Below the pieces are notes generated by a model that did no database searches, was not told where the DNA came from, and was given only the letters and a program-made list of their open reading frames with translations. Positions 44,134-53,193 of a stretch of DNA of 64,000 nucleotides are shown in pieces (position 1 is the stretch's first letter; each line of letters starts with the position of its first letter). The translations under genes were made by a program, and so were the position numbers. This DNA comes from Leadbettera azotonutricia ZAS-9. GTDB taxonomy: Bacteria; Spirochaetota; Spirochaetia; Treponematales; Breznakiellaceae. Where the stretch lies: positions 1 through 64,000 of the forward strand of contig NC_015577.1 in the NCBI RefSeq assembly GCF_000214355.1, written 5' to 3'.

Positions 44134-44978
44134 GTTGATACCATCAGTTTTTTGGCGAGCATGTATGAAAGGGTATTGATGAGAGCCGCCAGGGCCAGCA
44201 GTATTACTGCCGCCGCATAAGCCTCGTTTATATGGAGCCCTTCGCTTGCAAGGCTGTAAGCGTGGACCGCAAGGGTACGTCCCGATGAAAAGAGATTTTC
44301 AGGCAACCGGGCCACTGTCCCCGCAGTAAAGATGAGGGCCGCAGTCTCGCCTATGATCCTGCCCGAGGCCAATATGATGCCGCCCAGTATACCGGGGGCA
44401 GCCGGGGGCAGCACCACGGCAAAGACTGTCCGCAAACGGCCCGCCCCAAGGCCGAAACTCCCTTCGCGGTACATATCGGGCACCGAGAGCAGGGCTTCCT
44501 CTGCAGTACGCATAATAAGGGGAAGTATCATGATTGTCAGGGTAAAACTCCCGGCAAGCAGAGAATAACCCCAGTGAAGGCGTATCACAAAGAGGAGCAT
44601 GCCGAAAAGGCCGTACACAATGGAAGGAATCCCCGCCAAGGTTTCTGCCGCAAGCCGTACCGCCCGAACCAGTTTGTTTCCCCTGCCGGCATATTCGGCA
44701 AGATAAATGGCGGCGAAGATGCCGAGAGGCGCTGCAATCAAAAGTGAAAGGAAGGTCATGATCACGGTATTGATAAGCGCGGGGAGGAGCGAGGAATTCT
44801 CGCTGGTATAAACCGGGGAGAAAAGTTTTAGGCTTATGTTAGGTATGCCCTTTATCAGGATATATGCGGAGATAAAAATGATGATCAATATGGTGATACC
44901 TGCCGCCGCATAAACCAAAGAACGCAGGAACAGGGAAAAAGGTTTTGCAGGAAATCGCGCCGAGTGATGGGTTTTCAC
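44130..44978 (-). CDS. pstA: phosphate ABC transporter permease PstA
   Basis: The 282-residue product has six membrane segments and the PstA-type loop motif [20 protein letters not shown]. It follows pstC with a four-base overlap and forms the phosphate channel with it. Confidence 0.94.
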   Translation of the reverse strand: MKTHHSARFPAKPFSLFLRSLVYAAAGITILIIIFISAYILIKGIPNISLKLFSPVYTSENSSLLPALINTVIMTFLSLLIAAPLGIFAAIYLAEYAGRGNKLVRAVRLAAETLAGIPSIVYGLFGMLLFVIRLHWGYSLLAGSFTLTIMILPLIMRTAEEALLSVPDMYREGSFGLGAGRLRTVFAVVLPPAAPGILGGIILASGRIIGETAALIFTAGTVARLPENLFSSGRTLAVHAYSLASEGLHINEAYAAAVILLALAALINTLSYMLAKKLMVST

Positions 44979-45826
44979 TTTTTTCCTCCCTTGTTGAGTG
45001 AAAAAAGCACATTGATGATGAGAATAAACACAAACAGTACTACCGCTGTCCCTATGAGGGCTTCGCGGTGAAGGTCGGCGGCGTAACCCATTTCGAGTAC
45101 AATGTTGGCGGTCATGGTACGCACCCCCTTGAAGAGGCTTTTGGGCACAACTGCCTGATTCCCGGCCACCATGATGACCGCCATGGTCTCGCCGATGGAG
45201 CGCCCTATGCCCAGTATCACCGCCGCCATGATCCCCTGCTTTGCCGCAGGAAGCAGGGCGAAAAAGACCGCCTCCTCATGGCTTGCCCCAAGGGCGAGGG
45301 CGCCTTCGTAGTAGGTTTCGGGCACTGCCCTGATGGCCGCTTCCGAGACGCTTATTATTGTAGGAAGTATCATCATTCCCAGGAGTATAGAAGCGCTGAG
45401 TATGCTCTTTCCGCTGCCTCCTGTGAGGTAACGGATAAATGGTACTAATACTACTAATCCGAAAAATCCGTACACCACCGAAGGTATGCCAGCCAGCAGG
45501 TTTACCGCCGGGCTTAACACTGTGTGAAGACGGCGGGGGCAAAAACGGGCCATAAAGACCGCCGTGAGTATCCCTATGGGAACCCCAGTGATGATGGCCC
45601 CGGCGGTAACATAGAGGCTCCCCAAAATCATGGGGCCTATTCCGTAGAGATTGTTTGTAGGTTTCCACTGGGTTCCTGCAAGAAATTTAAAGACGCCGAT
45701 TTTCCCAATTGCCGGAAATCCGTTGGCGAAAAGGAAAAGGCAGATTAACAATACGCTAAAAATTGCAGCGCAGGCCGCAATCAGGAAGATTGCGGCCATG
45801 ACTTTTTCTCTTAACCAGTGGTTCAT
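44975..45826 (-). CDS. pstC: phosphate ABC transporter permease PstC
   Basis: The 283-residue product has six membrane segments and the PstC-type motif EAAIRAVPETYYEGALALGAS, plus GIGRSIGETMAVIMVAGN, which is typical for phosphate permeases. It starts 37 bp after the pstS stop. Confidence 0.94.
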   Translation of the reverse strand: MNHWLREKVMAAIFLIAACAAIFSVLLICLFLFANGFPAIGKIGVFKFLAGTQWKPTNNLYGIGPMILGSLYVTAGAIITGVPIGILTAVFMARFCPRRLHTVLSPAVNLLAGIPSVVYGFFGLVVLVPFIRYLTGGSGKSILSASILLGMMILPTIISVSEAAIRAVPETYYEGALALGASHEEAVFFALLPAAKQGIMAAVILGIGRSIGETMAVIMVAGNQAVVPKSLFKGVRTMTANIVLEMGYAADLHREALIGTAVVLFVFILIINVLFSLNKGGKK

Positions 45827-45863
45827 GGGTTTTGCGTATCCGCTAAGGGTACTGCTAAAGGTC

Positions 45864-46715
45864 TTACCATGTTTTCACGCTTCCCGTGAAGATGTCCTTT
45901 ACCTGATCTTTGGACAGCCCGTCAAGGGGATTCTTGAGGTTTACTATCACTGCAATACCGTCCATGGCTATAGTCTGAGCCGTGAGGCCCTTCTCTTCTT
46001 CGCTGGACTTGAGTTCCCGCGAAGCCATTCCGATATCGCAGATGCCGCTTATAACCGCGTTCATGCCAGTGGAAGAATCGCTCTGCTGTATCTCGATGTC
46101 CAGGCCGGAATTGATTTTAAGATATGCTTCGCGGAGTTTTTCCATCACCGGGGTTACCGAGGAAGAACCCGCCACGATAACTTTGCCCGAAACTTTCCCC
46201 CCCGTAAAGGCGCCCTTATTATCCATGGGTATATAGCCGTTTTTTTCTATCACCGCCTGTCCTTCCCTGCTCATAATGAAGCTGATGAAGTCCGCGGCCT
46301 GGGAAGTGGGGCTTCCCTTAAGGGCAATAAGGAAGGGTCGGGAAATCTTGTAGCTTCCATTCAGGATATTGGCAACGCTGGCGGTAACCCCGTCTATCTT
46401 CAGGGCCTTTACGGTACTGTCGAGCGAACCCAGGGAGATATACCCGATGGCGTTTATATCTCCTGCAACCGAGGTCATCATGACTGCCGTGTTGTTGGTG
46501 ATTTCCGCGCTGTCCGTGGTCATGTCAGCCTTGTTGGCGTCCAGCACATTGAAGAGTTCCGTAAAGGCACTCCTCGTACCCGAGCCGTCCTCGCGGCTTA
46601 TAATCGTAATCTGTTTTTTCTGAGCCTGGCTGCCGCCTGCGGCAAAAACCGCGGGGCTCCAGAAAACGCCTGCCAAAAGGGCAGATGCCATGATAGTTCT
46701 GAAAATGCTTTTCAT
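45864..46715 (-). CDS. pstS: phosphate-binding protein PstS
   Basis: The 283-residue product has a signal peptide (MKSIFRTIMASALLAGVF to about VFA). A phosphate-binding fold follows, with EDGSGTRSAF (phosphate loop), SSSVTPVMEKLREAY and QQSDSSTGMNAVISG, which match PstS. No lipobox is seen, so it is probably free in the periplasm. GGAAGGAG precedes the ATG. It is the first gene of the pst-pho operon, and phased Pho-box-like repeats lie 39-77 bp upstream. Confidence 0.94.
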   Translation of the reverse strand: MKSIFRTIMASALLAGVFWSPAVFAAGGSQAQKKQITIISREDGSGTRSAFTELFNVLDANKADMTTDSAEITNNTAVMMTSVAGDINAIGYISLGSLDSTVKALKIDGVTASVANILNGSYKISRPFLIALKGSPTSQAADFISFIMSREGQAVIEKNGYIPMDNKGAFTGGKVSGKVIVAGSSSVTPVMEKLREAYLKINSGLDIEIQQSDSSTGMNAVISGICDIGMASRELKSSEEEKGLTAQTIAMDGIAVIVNLKNPLDGLSKDQVKDIFTGSVKTW

Positions 46716-46753
46716 TTGTTTCTCCTTCCTTGATTAAAAACATAAGGGAGGAG

Positions 46754-46792
46754 AGTAAAATATCAATCTAAAGTTTGTAAAATTTGTGTAAA
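46754..46792 (-). promoter_or_regulatory. Pho-box-like phased repeats upstream of pstS
   Basis: Read on the minus strand, TTTACA occurs at 46792-46787 and again at 46781-46776, exactly 11 bp apart. A near copy TTTACT lies at 46759-46754, still in 11-bp phase, with a degenerate unit between. This matches the known layout of Gram-positive PhoP boxes (TTxACA with 5-bp spacers). It is well placed to control pstSCAB-phoU-phoB-phoR. Confidence 0.65.
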
Positions 46793-46812
46793 ATCAAAGA
46801 GGTTCCGGAATA

Positions 46813-47556
46813 TCAGGGAATTTTGGCGACCGAGGCAGTCATCCCCTGTTTGGTGTAAATTTTGTTGGGATTATGGGGATCCAAAAGCCGCTCCCCTCTA
46901 TGGAAGAAAACATATTGATACGTTCCCGGCGGAAGGGCCAGAGTGAGGGTATAGACGCCGGGGCTTGTTTCCCTGAGTTCGTACATGAAGGGATCCCAGC
47001 CGTTAAAAGTACCGCCCACGGTGATGGTCTCCCCAGGGGCGGAATTATAGGTAAAACGGAGGCTTCCTGCGGGGGCGTCGAATGTTGAGGGCGGTTTGGC
47101 GCGGACAGGGATGGCAACCCTGGACTGGGTAAGGCCTGCCTCATCCCTCACCGCCAGGGGGTTCAGGGGGTCGGGAGTCCAGAGGCCCTCGATGACCATG
47201 CGGTAATCAAGATTCCCTATATCTTCGGGTATGGTCTGGACATGGAAAAGTATGCCCGAATCCTTGTTTGGATTGATGTTTTTCTTCTTTCCCATGGCGG
47301 CAATGACCGCAGGATCCTCGGGGATCATGAGTTTTTTGTACCAGTAGACCCTGGAATAGCCCTCAAAGGCAAAGGAAATGCCCACCCGGCGGTAGCTTGA
47401 GGGGGCGGTGAAGATGACCGTATCCTCAAAAATCACCGGAGCCCCAGGACCGGGAAGGGTCAAAAGGCGATCAATAAATTGATAAGACTCTAAATCAGCA
47501 GCCCCTATAATGCCGATAGTTAATATAAGGAGCGCCGTAGCCATTATGCTTTTCAT
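46813..47556 (-). CDS. exported protein with C-terminal glycogen-binding (CBM48-like) domain
   Basis: The 247-residue product has an N-terminal signal peptide (MKSIMATALLILTIGIIGAA). A beta-rich middle is followed by a C-terminal CBM48/AMPK-type domain (about 155-245), seen in TVGGTFNGWDPFMYELRE, GVYTLTLALPPGTYQYVF and the LDPHNPNKI end. Such domains bind alpha-glucans. No catalytic domain is present. ATG 47556 gives the proper signal peptide; a longer TTG start is less likely. It is divergent from the FlcA-like gene, with 42 bp between. The role is unknown. Confidence 0.78.
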   Translation of the reverse strand: MKSIMATALLILTIGIIGAADLESYQFIDRLLTLPGPGAPVIFEDTVIFTAPSSYRRVGISFAFEGYSRVYWYKKLMIPEDPAVIAAMGKKKNINPNKDSGILFHVQTIPEDIGNLDYRMVIEGLWTPDPLNPLAVRDEAGLTQSRVAIPVRAKPPSTFDAPAGSLRFTYNSAPGETITVGGTFNGWDPFMYELRETSPGVYTLTLALPPGTYQYVFFHRGERLLDPHNPNKIYTKQGMTASVAKIP

Positions 47557-47598
47557 ACGATTCTTTACAATTATCGGCGGATAAACCAATATCTTAAT

Positions 47599-50500
47599 AT
47601 GCCGTCATTGAGAGACCTGGAAGAGTTTAAGTCCTCATTCAGCCATTTAGGCAGGGAAGATCAAACCAGGCTCGAGCTGGATATGCCGGCTGACGACCTC
47701 CCCCTCCCGGATCATGAGCCGGCGGTCTTGTCTGCCGACAGCGGTCCAGCCGTAAGCCAGGGCACCGGCCAGGATGCTGATGATTTTGGAGGCCTCGACG
47801 ATTTCGCTCCCTTTGATGATGCCGGTACTGACAGCCCTGACGCTCCTCTAGCCGATGGCGGCGCGGACGCTTCTTTTTCAAATGCGGATAGCGGTTCCGA
47901 TTTTATGGATTTTGGCGACCTGGGCGACCTTTTGGGCAGTTCAGGTCCGGATCTCAATCCGGATGATGCTGAGCCTGATTTGGGCGAATTTGATCTCGGC
48001 GAAAACGCCGCCCCCGATCCTGCCGCCGATGCCATGGGCGATTTTCTGGATACCCTCCCCAATGATCCCGGCGCCGTGGAAGAGCCATTGGATGATATTT
48101 CTGAAGATGCTGCCCCTCCTGACGAGCTGCCCGCAGATGACGACTTCAGCATGCCCGAGGATTTGCTCAACGGACTGGCTGATGATATTGAATCCGAGCG
48201 GGCCTCTGCGGATACGGGAGATTTAGGCGATTTCGGAAGCGATCTTGATTTGGAAAGCCTCCCTGATTTTGGGTCAGATGAGATAACCGCTTCTGACGAA
48301 AATACCTCCGATATTGAAATCCCCGATCTCGATGAAGATCTGGGCTCTTTCGAAGATGCTGAACCTGTTGATGATGTTCCAGCTGCCGCAGGGGCAGACG
48401 AAGAGAGCATGGATCTTTCCTTTGATGAAGGGGACGGCGGTTTTGATCTGGGCGGCGAAAGCCTCGATCTTGATACCTCAAGCATGGGCGGCGATACTTT
48501 TGATAATTTCAACCTTGACAGTGATGCGCTTAAAGCTGATTTCAATATAGGAAGCGATATCGCATCAGGGGATGCCGCCGCCAGCAGCGGGTTTGGGGAC
48601 GATTTTGGCAATCTCGAGGATTTTTCCCTTCCCGGCATTGACAATGTGTTTAACGGCAGGACGCCGGGCGCAGCGCCGGGCCAGGCGGCCCCGGCCGGCA
48701 CTAAAGGGGCCGTGGTCGATGAGGCCGATTTGCTGGGCGAGGTTGAAGAAATCTCCCTCACTGATGAGGATTTTGGCAAACTTCAGGATACCCTGGCCTC
48801 CTATCCCCTCAACCTCAGGATAGCCTGCGAAGAGCTCATTGCCGAGGAAGCGGTCTCCCCTGATCTCATGTCCAATTTGATAAAGCTTCTTGTCAGAGGG
48901 GCACCCGCCAAAGAGACTGCCGCGCTGGCAGGGAAGATACTGGGCCGCACCATTCCCATACCCAAAGGCTTTGAAAAAAAGACCGGCGAAGAGCTTGAAG
49001 CTGAACAGGCGAGTTTTGCCTATATCTTTGTGCATAACTTCCTTCCGGTGCTCAGGCTTTTTATGGGGATTGCCCTGGTGGCAGTATCATTGGGCTATTT
49101 GATTTGGAATTTTATCTATCTTCCCCAAAAAGCTGAATCAATTTACAAGAAAGGCTACGAGAGGATTGCTGCCGGCGAATACGGCAGGGCCAATGATCGC
49201 TTTAACGAAGCCTTCGGGATTCATCAGAAAAAAGATTGGTTCTATAAATACGCAGAAGCTTTTAGGGACGAACGGCAGTATATCTACGCCGAAGAAAAGT
49301 ACGATCAGCTTCTGTATTACACCGCTTCAAAAAATAAAAGGCATATCCCTGAGAAAAAAGCGGTCCTTGATTATGCGAACCTTGAGACCAATTATCTTAG
49401 GAATTATGCCAAGGCCGACAGCCTTTTATGGCGCAATATTTTGGATTATATCCCTTATGACAGGGATGCCCTTTTGGCCCTGGGCGATAATAACCTGGCA
49501 TGGGGCGAGATAGAGCCTGCCCGCTATGAGGATGCCAGGGAAGCTTATGCCAAGCTGCTGGAAAATTACGGCCGGACCGATCCGGTTTTGGAACGCATGC
49601 TGAAATATTTTATCCGCACCGACAACCTTGGCGAAGTCCTGCCTCTGCAGAATTACTTTATGTACTCAGAGAAACGGAGGATCACAGCGCCAACCCTTGC
49701 CGAACTTGGCGGTTATCTTTTGGATAAACGTACCGAAGAAGTCCGGGGCGTCCCCAATGAATACCGGGACAGCATCGGGGGCATACGCGATGTGCTCCTT
49801 CGGGCAGTGCGCAGCGATACCATGCTCCCCGAATCCTATTACCATCTGTCGCGCTATTACGAATACTACGGCAATTCAAACGATGAACGCCTTACCCTGG
49901 AACGGGCCAACGCGGCTTTTGACGCTGCCAGGGAAGAAACACCCCGCCGCCTGGCTTACCGAATTGACGCCCTCCGACGCTATGCAGGTATACTCATCAA
50001 TCGCAGGGAATTCTTCCCCGCCGAAGAGCAGCTCGTCAAGGGAGTCCATCTTTACGAAGACGGCCTTTCCCGCCGTATCCTGAAATCTTCCCCTGCCTAT
50101 GGCAAGTTGTATGCGGATCTGGGCGACCTTGAATATTTTGTGAAAGACGGCGACATGAGAACCGCCATCGGTTATTACCGGGATTCCGAGCGCACTGGCT
50201 ATGCCCCGCCCGAAATCCTCTACCGCATGGGGGCAGCCCATTACCAGCTCCGCCAGTGGCCCGATGCGCTGAACCGTTTCTTTGCGGCCTCTTCCGAAAT
50301 GCCCCTTAACCGCCGCATCCTCTATGCCCTGGGGAATGTTTCCTATCTCAGGGGCAACTACCACGCAGCCCAGGGCTACTATGACCGCCTCCTCGAAATC
50401 CTCGACGCCGACCGTTCCCGCTTCCCCCTCATTATGCCCACGGACAATGAAGAACAGCTTGAGCTTGCCGAACGCCTCATGGTCGCCCAAAACAACATGG

Positions 50501-50826
50501 GCGTAACCCTGGAAGCCCTTACCGAACGCACCGGCTCCAACAGTTACCGTTCCCGCGCCCAGGGCCTCTATTCCGACTCCGAACGCGCCTGGGACGTGAT
50601 GACCCGCAACCCCCTCAGCATGGTCCGCATGCGCCCCTCCCCCGAAATCACCGCCCCCGGCGTTAACCCAGCCTACCTCAACGTCCAGAACAGCCTCCAC
50701 CCCGTGCCCGACTACGAACCCCAATTCTTCCTCCGCATAGACAAAGACGTCCTCGAACCCTCCCCCTGGGAAGGCCTTGCCCCCCCTGCTTTCCATCTGT
50801 CCGAAGGCCTCTCCTCGGGACGATGA
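47599..50826 (+). CDS. large membrane TPR protein resembling flagellar collar protein FlcA
   Basis: The 1075-residue product has three parts. An extremely acidic, Asp/Gly/Ser-rich N-terminal region (about 20-390) is probably disordered and cytoplasmic. One transmembrane segment follows at about 480-502 (RLFMGIALVAVSLGYLIWNFIYL). A long array of TPR-like repeats (about 510-990) would lie in the periplasm. The layout resembles the spirochaetal periplasmic flagellar collar protein FlcA (BB0326 of Borrelia), which helps assemble the stator. The likeness is by architecture and is not proven. It starts 42 bp from the divergent exported-protein gene. Confidence 0.55.
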   Translation: MPSLRDLEEFKSSFSHLGREDQTRLELDMPADDLPLPDHEPAVLSADSGPAVSQGTGQDADDFGGLDDFAPFDDAGTDSPDAPLADGGADASFSNADSGSDFMDFGDLGDLLGSSGPDLNPDDAEPDLGEFDLGENAAPDPAADAMGDFLDTLPNDPGAVEEPLDDISEDAAPPDELPADDDFSMPEDLLNGLADDIESERASADTGDLGDFGSDLDLESLPDFGSDEITASDENTSDIEIPDLDEDLGSFEDAEPVDDVPAAAGADEESMDLSFDEGDGGFDLGGESLDLDTSSMGGDTFDNFNLDSDALKADFNIGSDIASGDAAASSGFGDDFGNLEDFSLPGIDNVFNGRTPGAAPGQAAPAGTKGAVVDEADLLGEVEEISLTDEDFGKLQDTLASYPLNLRIACEELIAEEAVSPDLMSNLIKLLVRGAPAKETAALAGKILGRTIPIPKGFEKKTGEELEAEQASFAYIFVHNFLPVLRLFMGIALVAVSLGYLIWNFIYLPQKAESIYKKGYERIAAGEYGRANDRFNEAFGIHQKKDWFYKYAEAFRDERQYIYAEEKYDQLLYYTASKNKRHIPEKKAVLDYANLETNYLRNYAKADSLLWRNILDYIPYDRDALLALGDNNLAWGEIEPARYEDAREAYAKLLENYGRTDPVLERMLKYFIRTDNLGEVLPLQNYFMYSEKRRITAPTLAELGGYLLDKRTEEVRGVPNEYRDSIGGIRDVLLRAVRSDTMLPESYYHLSRYYEYYGNSNDERLTLERANAAFDAAREETPRRLAYRIDALRRYAGILINRREFFPAEEQLVKGVHLYEDGLSRRILKSSPAYGKLYADLGDLEYFVKDGDMRTAIGYYRDSERTGYAPPEILYRMGAAHYQLRQWPDALNRFFAASSEMPLNRRILYALGNVSYLRGNYHAAQGYYDRLLEILDADRSRFPLIMPTDNEEQLELAERLMVAQNNMGVTLEALTERTGSNSYRSRAQGLYSDSERAWDVMTRNPLSMVRMRPSPEITAPGVNPAYLNVQNSLHPVPDYEPQFFLRIDKDVLEPSPWEGLAPPAFHLSEGLSSGR

Positions 50827-50861
50827 CCCCCGCAAGGGCCGGCAGGCCAAGCCGGAAGAAC

Positions 50862-50891
50862 TTGACAGGAGAAGGGCGGGATTGGTAGTAT
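50862..50891 (+). promoter_or_regulatory. candidate promoter of tRNA-Val
   Basis: TTGACA (50862-50867) and TAGTAT (50886-50891) are 18 bp apart, 16 bp before the tRNA. The -35 is perfect, and the -10 matches in four of six positions. A GC hairpin (CCGGC/GCCGG) lies just before it. Confidence 0.5.
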
Positions 50892-50907
50892 CTTAAAGTT
50901 GAATGTC

Positions 50908-50979
50908 GGACGACTAACTCAGCGGGAGAGTGCTACCTTCACACGGTAGAAGTCACTGGTTCAATCCCAGTGTCGTCCA
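50908..50979 (+). tRNA. tRNA-Val (anticodon CAC)
   Basis: The 72-nt sequence folds into a standard cloverleaf. The acceptor stem is GGACGAC/GTCGTCC with discriminator A. The D-arm carries CGGGAG, the anticodon stem is CTACC/GGTAG, and the T-arm has GGTTCAATCCC. The anticodon loop TTCACAC gives anticodon CAC (50940-50942), reading valine GTG codons. The CCA end is not encoded. Confidence 0.93.
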
Positions 50980-51000
50980 GGATTTTTCTGGCTAAATTTC

Positions 51001-51040
51001 CGAAATTCCTCATTTTTTTTGTTTTTTTACGTTTTTTTTG
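51001..51040 (+). terminator. T-rich tail after tRNA-Val, possible terminator
   Basis: A weak stem (AATTT/AAATT) is followed by three T runs at about 51013-51020, 51022-51028 and 51032-51039. The T runs would favour transcript release after the tRNA, but the stem is short. It separates the tRNA from the promoter of the outer-membrane protein gene. Confidence 0.4.
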
Positions 51041-51050
51041 CAAATCCCTA

Positions 51051-51079
51051 TTGACATGATGAATTAATGTCGATAAATT
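51051..51079 (+). promoter_or_regulatory. candidate promoter of the outer-membrane protein gene
   Basis: TTGACA (51051-51056) is separated by 17 bp from TAAATT (51074-51079). The -35 is perfect. The predicted transcript starts just before two tandem palindromic units, so these fall in the untranslated leader. Confidence 0.55.
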
Positions 51080-51081
51080 CC

Positions 51082-51129
51082 TAGTAAATACTTCGTATTA
51101 CTAATAATAGTAAATGCATAGTATTACTA
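51082..51129 (+). repeat. tandem 22-bp palindromic units before the outer-membrane protein gene
   Basis: Two 22-bp units (51082-51103 and 51108-51129) match in 19 of 22 positions and are separated by ATAA. Each starts TAGTAAAT and ends GTATTACTA, so each is itself an imperfect inverted repeat. They lie between the promoter and the ribosome-binding site AAGGAG (51136-51141). They may be paired operators for a dimeric regulator, or RNA hairpins near the start of translation. Confidence 0.7.
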
Positions 51130-51147
51130 CATTATAAGGAGTGTATT

Positions 51148-52395
51148 ATGAAAAAGATTTTCGGGTTCATCATGGTTTTAACGGCAATAGGATTAATTGC
51201 CGGCGGAGGGCTTTTTGCCCAAGAGCTCAAGTTTGACGGTTATGTAAATAGCGGTCTCGGCCTGGTCATAACAGACCAAACGGAAACGGCAAAATATCCC
51301 TACATAACGGCCTTTGGGGTTGATTCGAACCAATACGGCTACCGGTTCCGCCTGAACGGTGCGTATACCAACGAAGCAGGCAATGCAGGGGCAAAATTCA
51401 GGTTCCAATCCCAGGCGCGTTCAGACATCTTCTTTACCATTCCTTATGCCTTTCTCTGGACAAAATTTGCAGATAACGTGGTAACCCTGAGCGGCGGCCT
51501 GGTGGATGATTCCACATGGACCACCGCCGGGTTTGTCCTTGCGGACGATCAGGGTGAAGGACTTGGCGCCCTGGCAAAGGTCACCCCCATAAGCGGCCTG
51601 GACATAGGCGCAGGGGCGTATGTTATCTCTATCGGAACAGGGGACGCCAACCAGAATTTGCTCTCGAGTCTTGCCAATAACAGAATAGATTGGTATAACG
51701 CTAAATATGTTTTTAACCTGGGCTATACCCTGCCTGATACCGTTAAGTTTCTTGCCACCTACCGTACCGTTAACAGAAGCAATGGCAGCGGCCAGTCAAG
51801 CAGAGCCATCGTAAGTATTGATCTCCGGGCAGTCGAAAATCTTACGGCTGTTCTAGAAGTCGAAGCGGACAACCTCCAGGATTTTAAAGCCTTAAAAAAT
51901 GGTGAAAAAGACGCCTGGTATAATACACTTGATTCCACGACTTCAGGATCAAAAACCCCTATTGGATCCTCGGGAAAAGTAAATTTCTTCGAAACCCTGG
52001 GGTACAAAATTGATAGCCTTGGGTTCGGGCTGAACGCTGTTCAATACATATCCCTTGCCTCTGATACCGATCCGGGGCTGGTCTTTAATCCCTGGGTAAG
52101 TTATACATTGGGTTCTGTTGTCCCCCGGCTGGATGTAATATATTTTACCGGCGGTAATAGCGCCCTTAATACAACTGGTAACAGCAACGGAAAATATCAC
52201 CGTACCGGCTGGAATGTTGTTTATGACAAAGATTATACCCTTCTTTCCTTCCGGCCTTCCGCTAAATTCAACCTTGACCCCAAGACCTTTATAGAACTTG
52301 GAGACTTAATAAACATTGAAAAAGTAGCAGAAGGTACGGGCACAACTTCCCGGATCACCAATGTGTTCTATGTAGATTTCAAACTGGCCTTCTAA
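51148..52395 (+). CDS. outer-membrane beta-barrel protein (porin-like)
   Basis: The 415-residue product has a signal peptide (MKKIFGFIMVLTAIGLIAGG to about LFA). The rest consists of alternating short hydrophobic strands typical of a beta-barrel, ending in VDFKLAF. The terminal phenylalanine is a common outer-membrane protein signature. Segments such as YGYRFRLNGAYTN, ITVNLG-like strands and GLGFGLN-type turns fit a porin. The expressed leader with tandem palindromes suggests tight control. Substrate and partner proteins are unknown. Confidence 0.72.
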   Translation: MKKIFGFIMVLTAIGLIAGGGLFAQELKFDGYVNSGLGLVITDQTETAKYPYITAFGVDSNQYGYRFRLNGAYTNEAGNAGAKFRFQSQARSDIFFTIPYAFLWTKFADNVVTLSGGLVDDSTWTTAGFVLADDQGEGLGALAKVTPISGLDIGAGAYVISIGTGDANQNLLSSLANNRIDWYNAKYVFNLGYTLPDTVKFLATYRTVNRSNGSGQSSRAIVSIDLRAVENLTAVLEVEADNLQDFKALKNGEKDAWYNTLDSTTSGSKTPIGSSGKVNFFETLGYKIDSLGFGLNAVQYISLASDTDPGLVFNPWVSYTLGSVVPRLDVIYFTGGNSALNTTGNSNGKYHRTGWNVVYDKDYTLLSFRPSAKFNLDPKTFIELGDLINIEKVAEGTGTTSRITNVFYVDFKLAF

Positions 52396-52543
52396 GATTT
52401 TCTGCTGACGGGGTTGCTTGCATCCTCCTGTAAGGGCAGCTCTGTCAGCTTTACTTCCCTTCCGCTTTATGATCTTCCTGGTTTTAAATTTTTGTTATTT
52501 ACAATTTTTTGTGCAAGGCCAACAATGGCGTAATATACATCAG
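52396..52543. other. intergenic gap after the outer-membrane protein gene
   Basis: This gap holds a possible hairpin (GCTGAC at 52404-52409, GTCAGC at 52444-52449) followed by TTTACTT, which could end the outer-membrane protein transcript. The rest is hydrophobic-looking frame that reads poorly and shows no gene. Confidence 0.3.
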
Positions 52544-52981
52544 TCATCCCGGCTGAAATACAATGACCCTCCTTATGCCAATGAACTTCCCGCCAAGGAT
52601 TACGACGGCGGCCGGATAAGGTTTAAGGATATCTGGTTCAGGGGCATGGCCCAGCTTTTCTCCTCCGCGTCTCCTGAAATGCAGGATGAATTCGACCTCC
52701 GGTACATGCGAAAGCTCATGACGCAATGCGGCCTTGCCTATTACGGTTGCTGCGAGCCTCTGGATAAATTTATTCCCTACCTTAAAAAGGTTCCCAATAT
52801 GCGCAAAATTGGCGTCAGCCCCTGGGCCAATGTCCGGTCATCAGCCGAACAGATCCAGGGCAATTACGTCTTGGCCCGCAAGCCCAACCCGGCCAATGTT
52901 GCCAGGGACTTCAGCAAAGAGGTGGTGGAGCAGGAAATCGAAGAGACCGTCAAAGCCTGTCTGGAAAACCCCAGAACCTGA
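52544..52981 (+). pseudogene. C-terminal remnant of a UroD-family protein
   Basis: From about 52544 the plus frame reads YNDPPYANEL, then RYMRKLMTQCGLAYYGCCEPLDKF, KVPNMRKIGVSPWANV and YVLARKPNPANVA, then stops after CLENPRT. This looks like the C-terminal part of a UroD-superfamily protein of about 400 residues. Most of the N-terminal half and the true C-terminus are missing, and no ribosome-binding site is seen. It is probably a decayed gene. The downstream stretch to 53193 reads as poor mixed frames and may contain more remnants. Confidence 0.65.
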
Positions 52982-53193
52982 TAGACTGGGCCGCGACGGT
53001 GAAGGGAGCTATAGACAGGTACTATTGAGGACCCTCGCCGAAGCTGCAAGCCGGGGTTCCCCTCCGGAAGATTGCATTGTTCTTGACGAATAAATTTGAC
53101 TTTCCTTCGAAATATCAGTATCTTTCAGGTAGAGTGTTCCTGGCCTTTGGCATGAACACCGAGGGGAGGCATGTATCCCCAAAAGGAGTCCTT
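52982..53193. other. gap between UroD remnant and ftsH
   Basis: This 212-bp stretch contains a short frame ending PPEDCIVLDE at 53093 that may be the tail of another lost gene, but it resembles nothing I recognise. The ftsH ribosome-binding site (AAAAGGAG) lies at its end. No hairpin promoter or RNA was noted. Confidence 0.3.

Noticed and set aside
45651-46733. 360-residue plus-strand frame across pstS
   Set aside because: It is antisense to pstS and pstC, which are clearly real.
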